The position numbers and the translations under genes were made by a program. A DNA stretch of 64,000 nt from Burkholderiaceae bacterium (lineage in GTDB: Bacteria; Pseudomonadota; Gammaproteobacteria; Burkholderiales; Burkholderiaceae_C): assembly GCA_024235915.1 (NCBI GenBank), contig JACKLO010000012.1, forward strand, positions 124,001 through 188,000, written 5' to 3'. Below are positions 18,114-26,599 of the stretch, one piece after another. The notes under the pieces are model-generated. The model ran no database searches, was not told where the DNA came from, and saw only the letters and a list, made by a program, of their open reading frames with translations. Numbering within the stretch: position 1 is the stretch's first letter; every line of letters begins with the position of its first letter.

Positions 18114-18689
18114 TCAGCCCTGAGCGCGGCAGCCCTGAGCGCGGCGCCGCCGGGCCGTCCAGCCCAGCCCGGCCAAGCCGGCGGCCCACAAGGCCAGCGC
18201 CGAGGGCTCGGGCACCGGCAGCGCGCTGTACTCGACCACGTAGCCGTTGACTTGGCCCGCATTCGCCGGGCCGCCGTGGTCGTTCCAGAAGCCGAGGGCA
18301 CCCCAGTTGATGTGCACGTAGTTCTCGCCGCCGCAGCAGTCGTTCGGTTCCCCGCCGCCCCAGTTGGTGTAGGTGAACGCCTGGCCGGCCTCAGGGCCCA
18401 CGCGCCAAGTCCAGTCGTTGACGCTGGCGCCGTCGTCCGACCCCCCCATCCAGGCCAGCGCACCACCGGCCAGATCAGCCACAAAACTGTTCTCCTCCGC
18501 CGAGGTGACGGTGACCAGGTAGCCGTCCATGCCCGACCAGGAACTGGCGGCGGCGGCGTCGAATGCCTCGGTTGCCGCCACCGGCGTCGAGATGTACTCG
18601 TACCAATGGCCATTGCCGGCCCATTGCGTGGGCACGGCCTGGGCCGCGGTGGTCAACAGTGCCAGGCTGGCCAGGAGCAACGGGCGCAT
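18114..18689 (-). CDS. C-type-lectin-like PEP-CTERM protein
   Basis: A 191-residue exported protein. Residues 1-18 (MRPLLLASLALLTTAAQA) form a signal peptide. The middle is C-type-lectin-like, with DGYLVTVTSAEEN, WMGGSDD, TNWGGGEPNDCCGGENYVHINWGALGFWND and GYVVEYS. The C-terminus has the PEP-CTERM sorting signal: VPEPSALALWAAGLAGLGW then ARRRR. Such proteins are processed by an exosortase during export with exopolysaccharide; none is in the window. ATG 18689 has AAAGGA upstream. The tail ends with a duplicated RAQG (see the repeat). Confidence 0.85.
   Translation of the reverse strand: MRPLLLASLALLTTAAQAVPTQWAGNGHWYEYISTPVAATEAFDAAAASSWSGMDGYLVTVTSAEENSFVADLAGGALAWMGGSDDGASVNDWTWRVGPEAGQAFTYTNWGGGEPNDCCGGENYVHINWGALGFWNDHGGPANAGQVNGYVVEYSALPVPEPSALALWAAGLAGLGWTARRRRAQGCRAQG
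18115..18144. repeat. 15-bp tandem duplication at a gene end
   Basis: CAGCCCTGAGCGCGG occurs twice in direct succession (18115-18129 and 18130-18144). It spans the stop codon region of the PEP-CTERM gene and adds five codons, giving RAQGCRAQG after the basic cluster. Confidence 0.8.
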
Positions 18690-18749
18690 CTTGCGGATCC
18701 TTTGGTAGACAGACGCCAGGAGCATGCGCGCGCCGCCTGGGGGCAGCCA

Positions 18750-18765
18750 TCCCATGGTCATGGGA
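18750..18765. promoter_or_regulatory. perfect inverted repeat upstream of the PEP-CTERM gene
   Basis: TCCCATG-GT-CATGGGA, a 7-bp perfect palindrome, lies 61 bases upstream of the lectin-like PEP-CTERM start and 84 bases below the egtB stop. It may be an operator or the egtB terminator stem. It is not followed by a T-run, so I lean to a protein-binding site; no regulator can be named. Confidence 0.35.
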
Positions 18766-18848
18766 CGCGGTCGCCGCAGGTCGGCGAGTTGGACTGCGCC
18801 CGACGATCCCGGGGCCGCCGGCACCAACCGCCGACGTCACAGGCGCGC

Positions 18849-20054
18849 TCAGGTATGGTCCCGCGCCAACCGCAACCCGCTGAACTGCCACTGCGCCTCG
18901 GGCGGGAAGAAGTTGCGGTAGCTGCAACGCGCGTGGTTTTCCGGTGTGGCCAGGGAGCCGCCGCGCAGCACGAACTGCTGGGCCATGAACTTGCCGTTGT
19001 ATTCGCCCACGGCGCCGGCAGGCGCCCGGTAACCCGGGTAGGGGCGGTAGGCCGACCCGGTCCATTGCCAGGCGGTGTCGTGCACCTGCTGCAGGTGCCC
19101 GCTGCGTGCGCCGATCTCCCATTCCGCTTCGGTGGGCAGCCGGGCACCGGCCCAGCGGGCGATGGCCTCGGCCTCGAACCAGCTCAGGTGCAGGGCCGGG
19201 ATGTCCCGCTCCAGTGGGCGGTGGCCGAACAAGGTGTAGACCTGCCACGGTGCGTCATGCGCATCACGATGCCAGTACAGCGGCGCTTCGCGGCGGCCAG
19301 CCTGCACCCAGTCCCAGCCCAGGGACGTCCACAGTGCGGCCTGACCGTAGCCGCCGTCGGCGATGAAGTCGGCCACCTCGCCCTGGCTGGCGAGCCGGTC
19401 GCGCAGTTCGAAGGCCTCGAGCACCACGCGATGCCGGGGCCCCTCGTTGTCGAAGGCGAATGGGCCATCCAGGTCGGCCTGGTGGCCAATCTCGAGCACG
19501 CCACCGTCAAAGCCACACCAGACCGCGGGTGCTGCCAACGGGACCGGCGGTGGTTCGCCCGGCGCGTAGGCCACGCCGGACGGGTTGTGCCAAAGCAGGT
19601 GCTTGGCGTCGGTGACGATGAGTTCCTGGTGCTGCTGTTCGTGGTGCAGCCCCAGGGTCAGCAGTGCCGCGGCCTCGGGTTGGGCCAGATGCTCACCCAA
19701 GGCCAGCACGCGTTCGTCCACGGCGCGCCGATAGGCCTGCACCGCGGCCAGGTCGGGGCGCGTCACCAGGCCGCGCTGGGGCCGCGGATGCTGCGGCCCC
19801 ACGGCCTGGTAGTAGCTGTTGTAGAGCGCACGGAAGGCCGGATCCACCGGCTGGAAGCCCGGCTCGAAGCGCTCGAGCACGAAGGTCTCGAAGAACCAGG
19901 TGGTGTGGGCCAGGTGCCACTTGGCCGGGCTGGCGTCGGCCATTGACTGCACCTGGCAGTCTTCGGCCGACAGCGGTGCCGTCCGCCGCAGCGATTCGTC
20001 GCGCACCGTGCGGAAGCGCTGCAGCAGCGCCTGTGGGTCGAGCGGGGCGGTCAT
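18849..20054 (-). CDS. egtB: EgtB-like ergothioneine biosynthesis sulfoxide synthase
   Basis: A non-haem iron enzyme that couples hercynine to a thiol (gamma-Glu-Cys or Cys) with oxygen. The 401-residue protein has the DinB-like N-terminal domain with WHLAHTTWFFE (His47, His50) and the iron motif HX3HXE at His138/His142/Glu144 (HHEQQHQE). The C-terminal FGE-sulfatase/C-type-lectin-like domain contains WFEAEAIARWAGARLPTEAEWE and FVLRGGSLATPENHARCSYRNFF. The methyltransferase egtD is not adjacent. The paralogue SenA (selenoneine synthase) is the main alternative, but senB and senC are absent here. Confidence 0.85.
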   Translation of the reverse strand: MTAPLDPQALLQRFRTVRDESLRRTAPLSAEDCQVQSMADASPAKWHLAHTTWFFETFVLERFEPGFQPVDPAFRALYNSYYQAVGPQHPRPQRGLVTRPDLAAVQAYRRAVDERVLALGEHLAQPEAAALLTLGLHHEQQHQELIVTDAKHLLWHNPSGVAYAPGEPPPVPLAAPAVWCGFDGGVLEIGHQADLDGPFAFDNEGPRHRVVLEAFELRDRLASQGEVADFIADGGYGQAALWTSLGWDWVQAGRREAPLYWHRDAHDAPWQVYTLFGHRPLERDIPALHLSWFEAEAIARWAGARLPTEAEWEIGARSGHLQQVHDTAWQWTGSAYRPYPGYRAPAGAVGEYNGKFMAQQFVLRGGSLATPENHARCSYRNFFPPEAQWQFSGLRLARDHT

Positions 20055-20095
20055 CGGCACATCCTAGCGAGTTGGGCGTGTCGCACAATGCCGCC

Positions 20096-20941
20096 ATGAC
20101 TTACACGGTGCGTCGCTTGCAGGTGGATCTGGAGACCCCTTGGCCTCGCCACTGGGCCGGTGGCGACGCCTTTCGAAGCGCCTGGTTCAATGCGCTGTCG
20201 TTCAGCTTCCCGGCGGGCGAACAGCTGTTCATCGATTCGGTCCGGCTGGCGGCCACGAAGCTCGAGGGCGAATCGCGGGCTCGCTTCACCGACGAGGTGC
20301 AGGCCTTCATCGGCCAGGAGGCCACGCATCGGCGCATCCACCAGCGCTTCAACGCGCAGTTGCAGGCGCAGGGCTACATCAACACCTGGGAAGGCCGGAT
20401 CCTGCATCGGCGGGCCACACAGTTGGAGGGCCAGGATCCGCGCGTCTGGTTGGGCGTGACGGCGGCCACCGAGCACTTCACCGCCATCCTGGCGGAATGG
20501 CTGCTGACGAACCCCGCGGCGCTGGACGGTGCCGAACCGCGCCTGCGCGACCTCTGGCTGTGGCATGCCAGCGAAGAATCGGAGCACCGCGCAACGGCCT
20601 TCGATCTGTACCAGGCGTTGGGCGGCAGCCTGCGCTGGCGGCGGCGGTTGTTCGTGGTCATCACCCTGCACTTCGCCACCGACGTGCTGCGGCAGACGCT
20701 GGCCAACCTTTGGCGCGACGGGCATTGGTGGCGCCCGGCCACCTGGGCCGGCGCCTGGCGGCTGTTGCTGGGCCGAGGCGGCCTGGTGCGTGCCACCTGG
20801 CGGCCGTGGCGGCGCTACTTCGCGGCCGACTTCCACCCGGACGAAGGCAACGGCGCGCCGGCCGAGACCTGGCTGGCGGCTCATGCTGATCTGGCGCCGC
20901 CCGTGCGCCAGGCCGCCGGGGGCGTCAGCCCGGCGGCCTGA
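20096..20941 (+). CDS. COG3687-type metal-dependent hydrolase
   Basis: A 281-residue predicted metal-dependent hydrolase. It carries the helical diiron-like signature EVQAFIGQEATHRRIHQRFN, then TAATEHFTAILAEWLL, and LWLWHASEESEHRATAFDLYQAL. The ordered E...ExxH and E...ExxH residues suggest a ferritin-like four-helix di-metal centre. ATG 20096 starts 41 bases from the divergent egtB start, so the two share a promoter region. The substrate is unknown. Its stop abuts the convergent TPP-enzyme gene. Confidence 0.75.
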   Translation: MTYTVRRLQVDLETPWPRHWAGGDAFRSAWFNALSFSFPAGEQLFIDSVRLAATKLEGESRARFTDEVQAFIGQEATHRRIHQRFNAQLQAQGYINTWEGRILHRRATQLEGQDPRVWLGVTAATEHFTAILAEWLLTNPAALDGAEPRLRDLWLWHASEESEHRATAFDLYQALGGSLRWRRRLFVVITLHFATDVLRQTLANLWRDGHWWRPATWAGAWRLLLGRGGLVRATWRPWRRYFAADFHPDEGNGAPAETWLAAHADLAPPVRQAAGGVSPAA

Positions 20942-22744
20942 TCACATCGACAGCGATCCTTCGCGGAACGCGGTCTTCTCCAGCCACACATTGACCAGCA
21001 CCGGCCGACCGCTGCGCGCGATCTCACGCGCCCGGGCCAGCGCGGTCGGCACCTCGGCGTCGGTCTTCACGCACAGGCCGGCGGCGCCGAAGCCTTCGGC
21101 CACGCGGTGGTAGTCGGTGCGGGCCAGTACCGTGGCCACGTCGTCGTGGAGCATCTTGACCTGCTCGCGCGCGATCTGTGTCCAGCCAGCGTCGTTGCCC
21201 ACCACCATGATGGGCGCGAAGCCCTGGCGCACACAGCTGTCGATCTCGCTGAGGCTCCAGCCGCACGCGCCGTCACCGAAGACGATCCACAGCTCGCGCC
21301 CGGGGCGTGCCGTGGCCGCGCCGATGGCAAAACCGGCGCCCACACCCAGCGTGCCAAAGGCCCCGGGGTCCAGCCAGGACAGCGGGCCGCGGGGGCGCAG
21401 CACGTAGCTGGCGGTGCCGACGAAGTCGCCGCCGTCGGCGACGAAGATGGCGTCGTCGGCCGCCGCGCGGTCCATGGCGCGGAAGAAGGCCAGCGGGTTG
21501 ACGAACTCGCCGGGCTCGCTTGCCTGGGTGTCGATCTCGGCCTCGCGGGCGCGGTCGCGTTCGACCAGTGCGTCCTGCCACGACGACCACACGGCCTGGG
21601 GCACCACACGCGCCGCCAGCGCCTCGATGAAGCCACCGGCGTCGCCGATGGCGGCCACGTCTGGCCGCCGGTTCAAGCGCGCGTCCTTGGCGCTGCGGTT
21701 GGCGGCCATCAGCGTGGCGCTGCGGCGCACGTGGCGGCCGTAGTCCAGCCGGAAGTCGCAGGGCACGCCGGCCAGCAGCACGGCGTCGGCCTCGCGCAGC
21801 GCGTTGCGCCGCGCGTGCCGCCTCTGCAGCGGGTGCTCGCGGCCCAGCAGGCCGCGCGCCATGCCGGACAGATAGACCGGCATTCCCAGCGCGCCCACGG
21901 CCGCCGCCAGCGCGTCGGCGCGTTCTGCGTTTACAACGGCCTGGCTGCCGATGACCAGCAGCGGGCGTTCGGCGTGGCTCAGGGCCTTGGCCGCCGCGGT
22001 CACGGCGCCGTCGCCGGCAGCGGGCACGGCCGCCATGCGGCGGCCCGGTGTCGTGGCCTGCGCCGCGCCGGCGAACATGCGCTGGGCGTGGCGGTTGAGG
22101 TACCAGCGCAGGGCGCGGTCGGCCAGGCCCGTGCCTTTTCCAGCGGCATCGGCGTACCACTGGCGGATGCTGGCTTCGTCGTAGAGCAGGTCCACCGGGC
22201 ACTCCAGGCAGACCGGCCCGGGCACCCCTTCGAGCGCCAGTGCAAAGGCCTCCGCCACGGCCGGGCCCAGTTCAGCCACGCGTCGCAGCTTGAAGAAGCG
22301 CTTGACGTGCGGTGCCACCAGCGGGCGCTGGTCGATGTCCTGCAGCGCACCGCGCCCCTGCAGCGCGGTGGGCGCGGCACCGGCGATCAGCACCAGCGGC
22401 GATTGCGCCAGTTGCGCGTTCTTCAGCGCGGTGAGCGTGTTCGTGATGCCGGGGCCGGCCGTGACGGCGGCCACGCCGGGGCGCCCGGTGAGCCGCGCGT
22501 GGGCATCGGCGGCAAAGACCGCGGTGACTTCGTCCCGCGTGTCCACGATGCGCAGGCCGCGCGCCTTGGCCGCGGACAGGATCGGCGAGATGTGACCGCC
22601 GCAAAGCGTGAACACCACCGTCGCGCCCTGGGCCTGCAGCGCGGCGGCGACATGGTCACCGCCATGGCTCAAGGCCGCCTGCGCGGCAGCGTGATCCTGA
22701 CCTTGGCGTGCCATTGGCGCCGGCGCCGCGCCGCTCAATGCCAC
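20942..22744 (-). CDS. TPP-dependent enzyme, acetolactate synthase/2-hydroxyacyl-CoA lyase-like
   Basis: A roughly 600-residue thiamine-diphosphate enzyme with all three domains. The N-terminal Pyr domain has the catalytic Glu in DTRDEVTAVFAADAHARLTG and GPGITNTLTALKNA. The C-terminal PP domain has GDGACGWSLSEIDSCVRQGFAPIMVVGNDAGW. The ending KTAFREGSLSM recalls eukaryotic ILVBL/HACL2, a 2-hydroxyacyl-CoA lyase, more than IlvB. GTG 22744 overlaps the acyl-CoA synthetase by ten bases and has AAGGG six bases upstream; ATG 22714 is an alternative without one. Overlap with an acyl-CoA synthetase suggests the substrate is an acyl-CoA. That role is inference. Confidence 0.8.
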   Translation of the reverse strand: MALSGAAPAPMARQGQDHAAAQAALSHGGDHVAAALQAQGATVVFTLCGGHISPILSAAKARGLRIVDTRDEVTAVFAADAHARLTGRPGVAAVTAGPGITNTLTALKNAQLAQSPLVLIAGAAPTALQGRGALQDIDQRPLVAPHVKRFFKLRRVAELGPAVAEAFALALEGVPGPVCLECPVDLLYDEASIRQWYADAAGKGTGLADRALRWYLNRHAQRMFAGAAQATTPGRRMAAVPAAGDGAVTAAAKALSHAERPLLVIGSQAVVNAERADALAAAVGALGMPVYLSGMARGLLGREHPLQRRHARRNALREADAVLLAGVPCDFRLDYGRHVRRSATLMAANRSAKDARLNRRPDVAAIGDAGGFIEALAARVVPQAVWSSWQDALVERDRAREAEIDTQASEPGEFVNPLAFFRAMDRAAADDAIFVADGGDFVGTASYVLRPRGPLSWLDPGAFGTLGVGAGFAIGAATARPGRELWIVFGDGACGWSLSEIDSCVRQGFAPIMVVGNDAGWTQIAREQVKMLHDDVATVLARTDYHRVAEGFGAAGLCVKTDAEVPTALARAREIARSGRPVLVNVWLEKTAFREGSLSM

Positions 22745-24414
22745 AACACGCCCTTGCGCTCGTACCAGGCGGGCAGGGCGCCCGCGATGGCCTGCTCGAT
22801 GCGGGCACGCTTGAGCTTCATGGTCGGCGTCAGCAGGCCGTTGTCGATGGACCAGGCCTCACGCGCCACCACGATGGCGTGCAGCTTCTCGTAGTCCGAC
22901 AGCTGGCCGTTCACCTGGGCCAGCAGTGCCTTCATGGCAGCTTCCACCTCGGCGCGCACGGCACCGTCGCCCAGCCGCGGCCGCAGGGTTTCGGCCAGCA
23001 CCACCACGGCGATGGCCGAGGCCTGGCCGTTGCCGGTGACCATGGACATCTCCACCATCGGGTGCACGTTGATCAGGTTTTCGATCGGCGCTGGCGCCAC
23101 GTACTTGCCCTTGGCGGTCTTGAACAGTTCCTTCTTGCGGCCGGTGATCTTCAGCAGGCCATCGGGCCGGCGCTCGCCCAGGTCACCGGTGCGGAAGAAG
23201 CCGTCCTCGGTGAAGCTCTCCGCCGTCAGCGCCGGGTCCTTGTAGTAGCCGCTGAACTGGCCCGGGGACTTGATCAGCACCTCGCCGTCGTCGGCAATGC
23301 GGCATTCCACGCCGGGCATCGGCACGCCCACCCAGCCCGGTTCACCATGGTCTTCATTGGAGCTGTGGGAGTAGGAGTTGTCCTCGCTCATGCCGTAGCC
23401 CTCGAACAGCTGGAGCCCGAGCCGGCGGTACCAGCGGATCAGGTCGGCCGGCAGCGGTGCGGACCCACTGCCGGCCTGCTTCACGGCGTCCAGCCCCAGC
23501 CCCTTGAGCACCTTCTTGCGCACGATGCCACCGAGGATCGGGATGCCCAGCAGCCGGTCCAGCTTGGCCGGCGGCATCTTGGCGAACACGCCCTGCTGGA
23601 ACTTCAGCCACAGCCGCGGCACCGAGATGAACAGCGTGGGCCGGGCGCGCTGCAGGTCCTGCAGGAAGGTGTCCAGGCTCTCAGCGAAGAAGAGGTGCGT
23701 CCCGCCGTCGGCCAGGGACGCCGCCTCCACCCAGCTGCGCTCGAAGCTGTGCGCCAGCGGCAGGTACGACAGCATGCGGCTCTCGCCCGGGCCGACGCGG
23801 CGGCGGGTGTCGGCGGCGATGCCCTGGGCGGTGCGGGTGATGGCGCCGAAGCTGGTCATTACGCCCTTGGGCGTGCCGGTGCTGCCGGAGGTGTAAAGGA
23901 TCATCGCCAGGTCGTCGGCGGCGCGGGCCGGGCGGCCCGACATCGGCACGGCCTTGGCGATCACATCGTCCCAGCGCGGCAGCCCGCTGGCCGAAGAGGG
24001 TGCCAGGGGCAGCGCAATCATCGGCACACTGGCCGGCACGCCGTCGCGCTGCTCGTCCCAGGTGTCGAGCTTGCCGACGAAGAGCAGGCTGGCCTCGCTG
24101 TGTTCCAGCACGAAGCGCACGGTGGCCGCCTTCTCGGTGGGGAAGATGGCCACCGTGGTGTGGCCGGCCATCCAGATGGCCAGTTCCGCGATGATGAAGT
24201 GCGCGCAGTTCTTCGACAGGATGGCGATGCGCGCACCCGGCGCGAAGCCCTGGGCCTGCAGATGCGTGGCCATGCGCCGGGCCTGGTCCAGCGTCTGGCC
24301 CCAGGTGTAGTCCACCGTGCTGCCGCCGGTGAGCGGCTGGGTCAGGTAGTTGCGGTCGGGGTGGGTGGCCTCGTGGTTGTAGACGAGGTCCAGCAGCAGG
24401 GTGTCTTTGGCCAT
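22735..24414 (-). CDS. long-chain fatty-acid-CoA ligase (AMP-forming)
   Basis: Activates a carboxylic acid to its acyl-CoA through an acyl-adenylate. The 559-residue protein has the P-loop-like MILYTSGSTGTPKGVM, the ACSL-type SYLPLAHSFERSW, LQLFEGYGMSE and the hinge-region FFRTGDLGERRPDGLLKITGRKKELFKTAKGKYVAP. The bubblegum/ACSL-like sequence suggests a medium to long acid. The stop overlaps the start of the following TPP enzyme by ten bases, so the two are translationally coupled. The actual chain length cannot be read. Confidence 0.9.
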   Translation of the reverse strand: MAKDTLLLDLVYNHEATHPDRNYLTQPLTGGSTVDYTWGQTLDQARRMATHLQAQGFAPGARIAILSKNCAHFIIAELAIWMAGHTTVAIFPTEKAATVRFVLEHSEASLLFVGKLDTWDEQRDGVPASVPMIALPLAPSSASGLPRWDDVIAKAVPMSGRPARAADDLAMILYTSGSTGTPKGVMTSFGAITRTAQGIAADTRRRVGPGESRMLSYLPLAHSFERSWVEAASLADGGTHLFFAESLDTFLQDLQRARPTLFISVPRLWLKFQQGVFAKMPPAKLDRLLGIPILGGIVRKKVLKGLGLDAVKQAGSGSAPLPADLIRWYRRLGLQLFEGYGMSEDNSYSHSSNEDHGEPGWVGVPMPGVECRIADDGEVLIKSPGQFSGYYKDPALTAESFTEDGFFRTGDLGERRPDGLLKITGRKKELFKTAKGKYVAPAPIENLINVHPMVEMSMVTGNGQASAIAVVVLAETLRPRLGDGAVRAEVEAAMKALLAQVNGQLSDYEKLHAIVVAREAWSIDNGLLTPTMKLKRARIEQAIAGALPAWYERKGVLWH

Positions 24415-24524
24415 GCCGCCAAGCGTACGCAGGCTGGCGCGGTGGCGGGAGCGGTGGAACCCTGGGCCGGCTGTCGCTCAGGCGGCAGCCGCCGGGGCAC
24501 CTTGTCCCTGGGGCGGCTTTGGTC

Positions 24525-24599
24525 TGCTCGGTCTCACGCGGCCGTGGCGGGTCGGGCCTCAAGCGGCCTTGTCCGGCCGGACCTCAGGCTGCCTTTGCA
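24525..24599. repeat. degenerate 25-bp tandem repeat around a stop codon
   Basis: Three head-to-tail units of 25 bases occupy 24575-24599, 24550-24574 and 24525-24549. The first two match at about 18 of 25 positions; the third matches the second at about 16. Each unit carries a TGA on the minus strand, in a different frame because 25 is not a multiple of three. The first TGA is the rlhA stop. Confidence 0.5.
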
Positions 24600-26599
24600 G
24601 GCCGCGTGCGGTAGAAGGTCACCGGCTCGGCCTTGAGTTGCCGGTTCAGCGTCTTCAGCACATGCGGCTGCATCGCCCCCACCACGTGCATCTCGCAGGG
24701 CTTGCAGTCGAAGCGCAGCGTGTAGCGCAGGTCTTCGTGCACCAGGGTCATGGGCTCGGCGCGCACCGTGCCCTGCACGCCGGTCACGCCCTTGGCCTGC
24801 TTGGGGCACAGGCTCAGGCTGAAGCGCACGCAGTGCTTGGTGATCATCAGGCTGACGTCGCCCAGCGCCTCGTGGCTCTCGTAGGCCGCTTCCACCAGCT
24901 TCACGCCGTGGCGGGCGTAGAAGGCGGCGGCGCGGGCGTTGTAGACGTTGGCCAGGTAGCTCAGCGTGTCCTCGGGATAGGGCGCTGGCGGTTCCACCGG
25001 CACGGCGCGGGGCAGGCGTTCGAACGCCGCAGCGCGGGTCGCCTCCAGCGCGGTGATGCCGTCACGCCGCAGCGCGTTGAGCACACCGGCCGGCAGGAAC
25101 CAGGGCTGCGCCAGCGCCAGGCGCACGCGGCGGGCCTGGAAGATCGTGCCACCCAGCTTGGCCAGGCCGTCCTTCAGCTGCGCTTCGGCGCGGGCGGCAT
25201 CGCGTGCCGGTTCGTGCGGATGCGCCAGGCGCACGCTGGCGCGGTGGCCGTCGGCGTCCTTCAGGGCCAGCTCGAAGCCGTCGGCACCGTCCACGGTGGC
25301 CTGTGCCAGCGTCAGGTCCACCGCGATGCGCCGTTCGGCCGATGGCTTGGCCAGCAGGCGCTCCCAGCCCATGTCGCGGTTGCGGTTGACGGCGGTGCCC
25401 GGCCGCAGGTCCTTCAGGGCCGTGGTGCCGACGCCGGGTGGCTGGTTGGGCTCGATGCGCCACCGGGTGCCGTGGCCTGATCCTGCGGTCGGCAGCGGCG
25501 TGGCGGTGTTCACCGGCACGCCCTGCAGCTCGCCCTGCTGGTCCCACCAGGTCAGGGCGTCGCCGTTGTGCAGCAGGATGGCCGCATCACCGGTGTCGAG
25601 CTCGAAGCTCTCGGCGTCCATCTTCATCACATGGCCCACGGGCAGGCCGGCGTGCTTGGGGCTGTCGAAGGCGCCGATGTCGATCTTCCGGCCCTGCACG
25701 AAATAGTCGGTGCCACCGCGGTTGTAGCCCTGTTCCGGCTGCGGCGTGAAGCTGAAGCTGCAGCGTCCGGACGACGCCGGCTGCACGTCGCGCCGGCCCT
25801 CCAACAGCGTGTCCAGCAGCTTGCGGTAGTGCGCGGTGACGTTCTTCACCGTCGCCATGTCCTTGTAGCGGCCCTCGATCTTGAAACTGCGGATGCCGGC
25901 GTCCACCAGCGCCGCGAGGTTGGCGCTCTGGTCGTTGTCCTTCAGGCTCAGCACGTGCTTGTCGTGGGCCACGATGCGGCCATGGCCGTCGAGCACGGTG
26001 TAGGGCTGGCGGCATTCCTGGCTGCAGCTGCCACGGTTGGCGCTGCGGCCGGTGACGGCGTGGCTGATGAAGCACTGGCCGCTGTAGGCCACGCACAGCG
26101 CACCGTGCACGAAGAACTCCAGCACCGCGTCCTGCACCTGGGCGGCGATGGCGCGGATCTGCCCCAGGTCCAGCTCGCGGGCCAGCACCATCTGCGAGAA
26201 GCCCACGTCCTGCAGGAAGCGCGCCTTCTCCGGCGTGCGGATGTCGGTCTGCGTGCTGGCGTGCAGCTGGATCGGCGGCAGGTCCAGCTCCAGCAGGCCC
26301 ATGTCCTGCACGATCAGGGCGTCGGCGCCGGCGTCGTGGAGCTGCCAGGCCAGCTTGCGCGCGCCTTCCAGCTCATCGTCGCGCAGGATGGTGTTGAGCG
26401 TGACGAAGACGTGCGCGCCGAAGCGGTGGGCGTGGGCGGCCAGGCGACCGATGTCGGCCACATCGTTGGACGCCTTGTCGCGCGCGCCGAAGCCGGGGCC
26501 GCCGATGTAGACGGCATCGGCGCCGTGGTTCACCGCCTCGATGCCGATGTCGGCGTCACGGGCGGGGGCAAGCAGTTCAAGCTGATGACGGCGCGGCAT
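24584..26599 (-). CDS. rlhA: peptidase U32 family protein, RlhA-like 23S rRNA C2501 hydroxylase
   Basis: A 671-residue U32 protein. The N-terminal barrel has ELLAPARDADIGIEAVNHGADAVYIGGPGFGAR. The Fe-S cysteine region includes FVHGALCVAYSGQCFISHAVTGRSANRGSCSQECRQPY, followed by SFKIEGRYKDM. The C-terminal half has further cysteines (LCPKQ, DCKPCEMHV). The length and architecture fit E. coli RlhA (YdcP, about 650 residues), which makes 5-hydroxycytidine 2501 in 23S rRNA, better than the shorter TrhP/UbiU/UbiV. ATG 26599 overlaps the upstream PEP-CTERM gene by 23 bases. Confidence 0.8.
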   Translation of the reverse strand: MPRRHQLELLAPARDADIGIEAVNHGADAVYIGGPGFGARDKASNDVADIGRLAAHAHRFGAHVFVTLNTILRDDELEGARKLAWQLHDAGADALIVQDMGLLELDLPPIQLHASTQTDIRTPEKARFLQDVGFSQMVLARELDLGQIRAIAAQVQDAVLEFFVHGALCVAYSGQCFISHAVTGRSANRGSCSQECRQPYTVLDGHGRIVAHDKHVLSLKDNDQSANLAALVDAGIRSFKIEGRYKDMATVKNVTAHYRKLLDTLLEGRRDVQPASSGRCSFSFTPQPEQGYNRGGTDYFVQGRKIDIGAFDSPKHAGLPVGHVMKMDAESFELDTGDAAILLHNGDALTWWDQQGELQGVPVNTATPLPTAGSGHGTRWRIEPNQPPGVGTTALKDLRPGTAVNRNRDMGWERLLAKPSAERRIAVDLTLAQATVDGADGFELALKDADGHRASVRLAHPHEPARDAARAEAQLKDGLAKLGGTIFQARRVRLALAQPWFLPAGVLNALRRDGITALEATRAAAFERLPRAVPVEPPAPYPEDTLSYLANVYNARAAAFYARHGVKLVEAAYESHEALGDVSLMITKHCVRFSLSLCPKQAKGVTGVQGTVRAEPMTLVHEDLRYTLRFDCKPCEMHVVGAMQPHVLKTLNRQLKAEPVTFYRTRPAKAA

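Noticed and set aside
18849..20054. EgtB homologue as SenA (selenoneine synthase)
   Set aside because: No senB or senC nearby and the sequence fits EgtB; kept only as an alternative in the entry.
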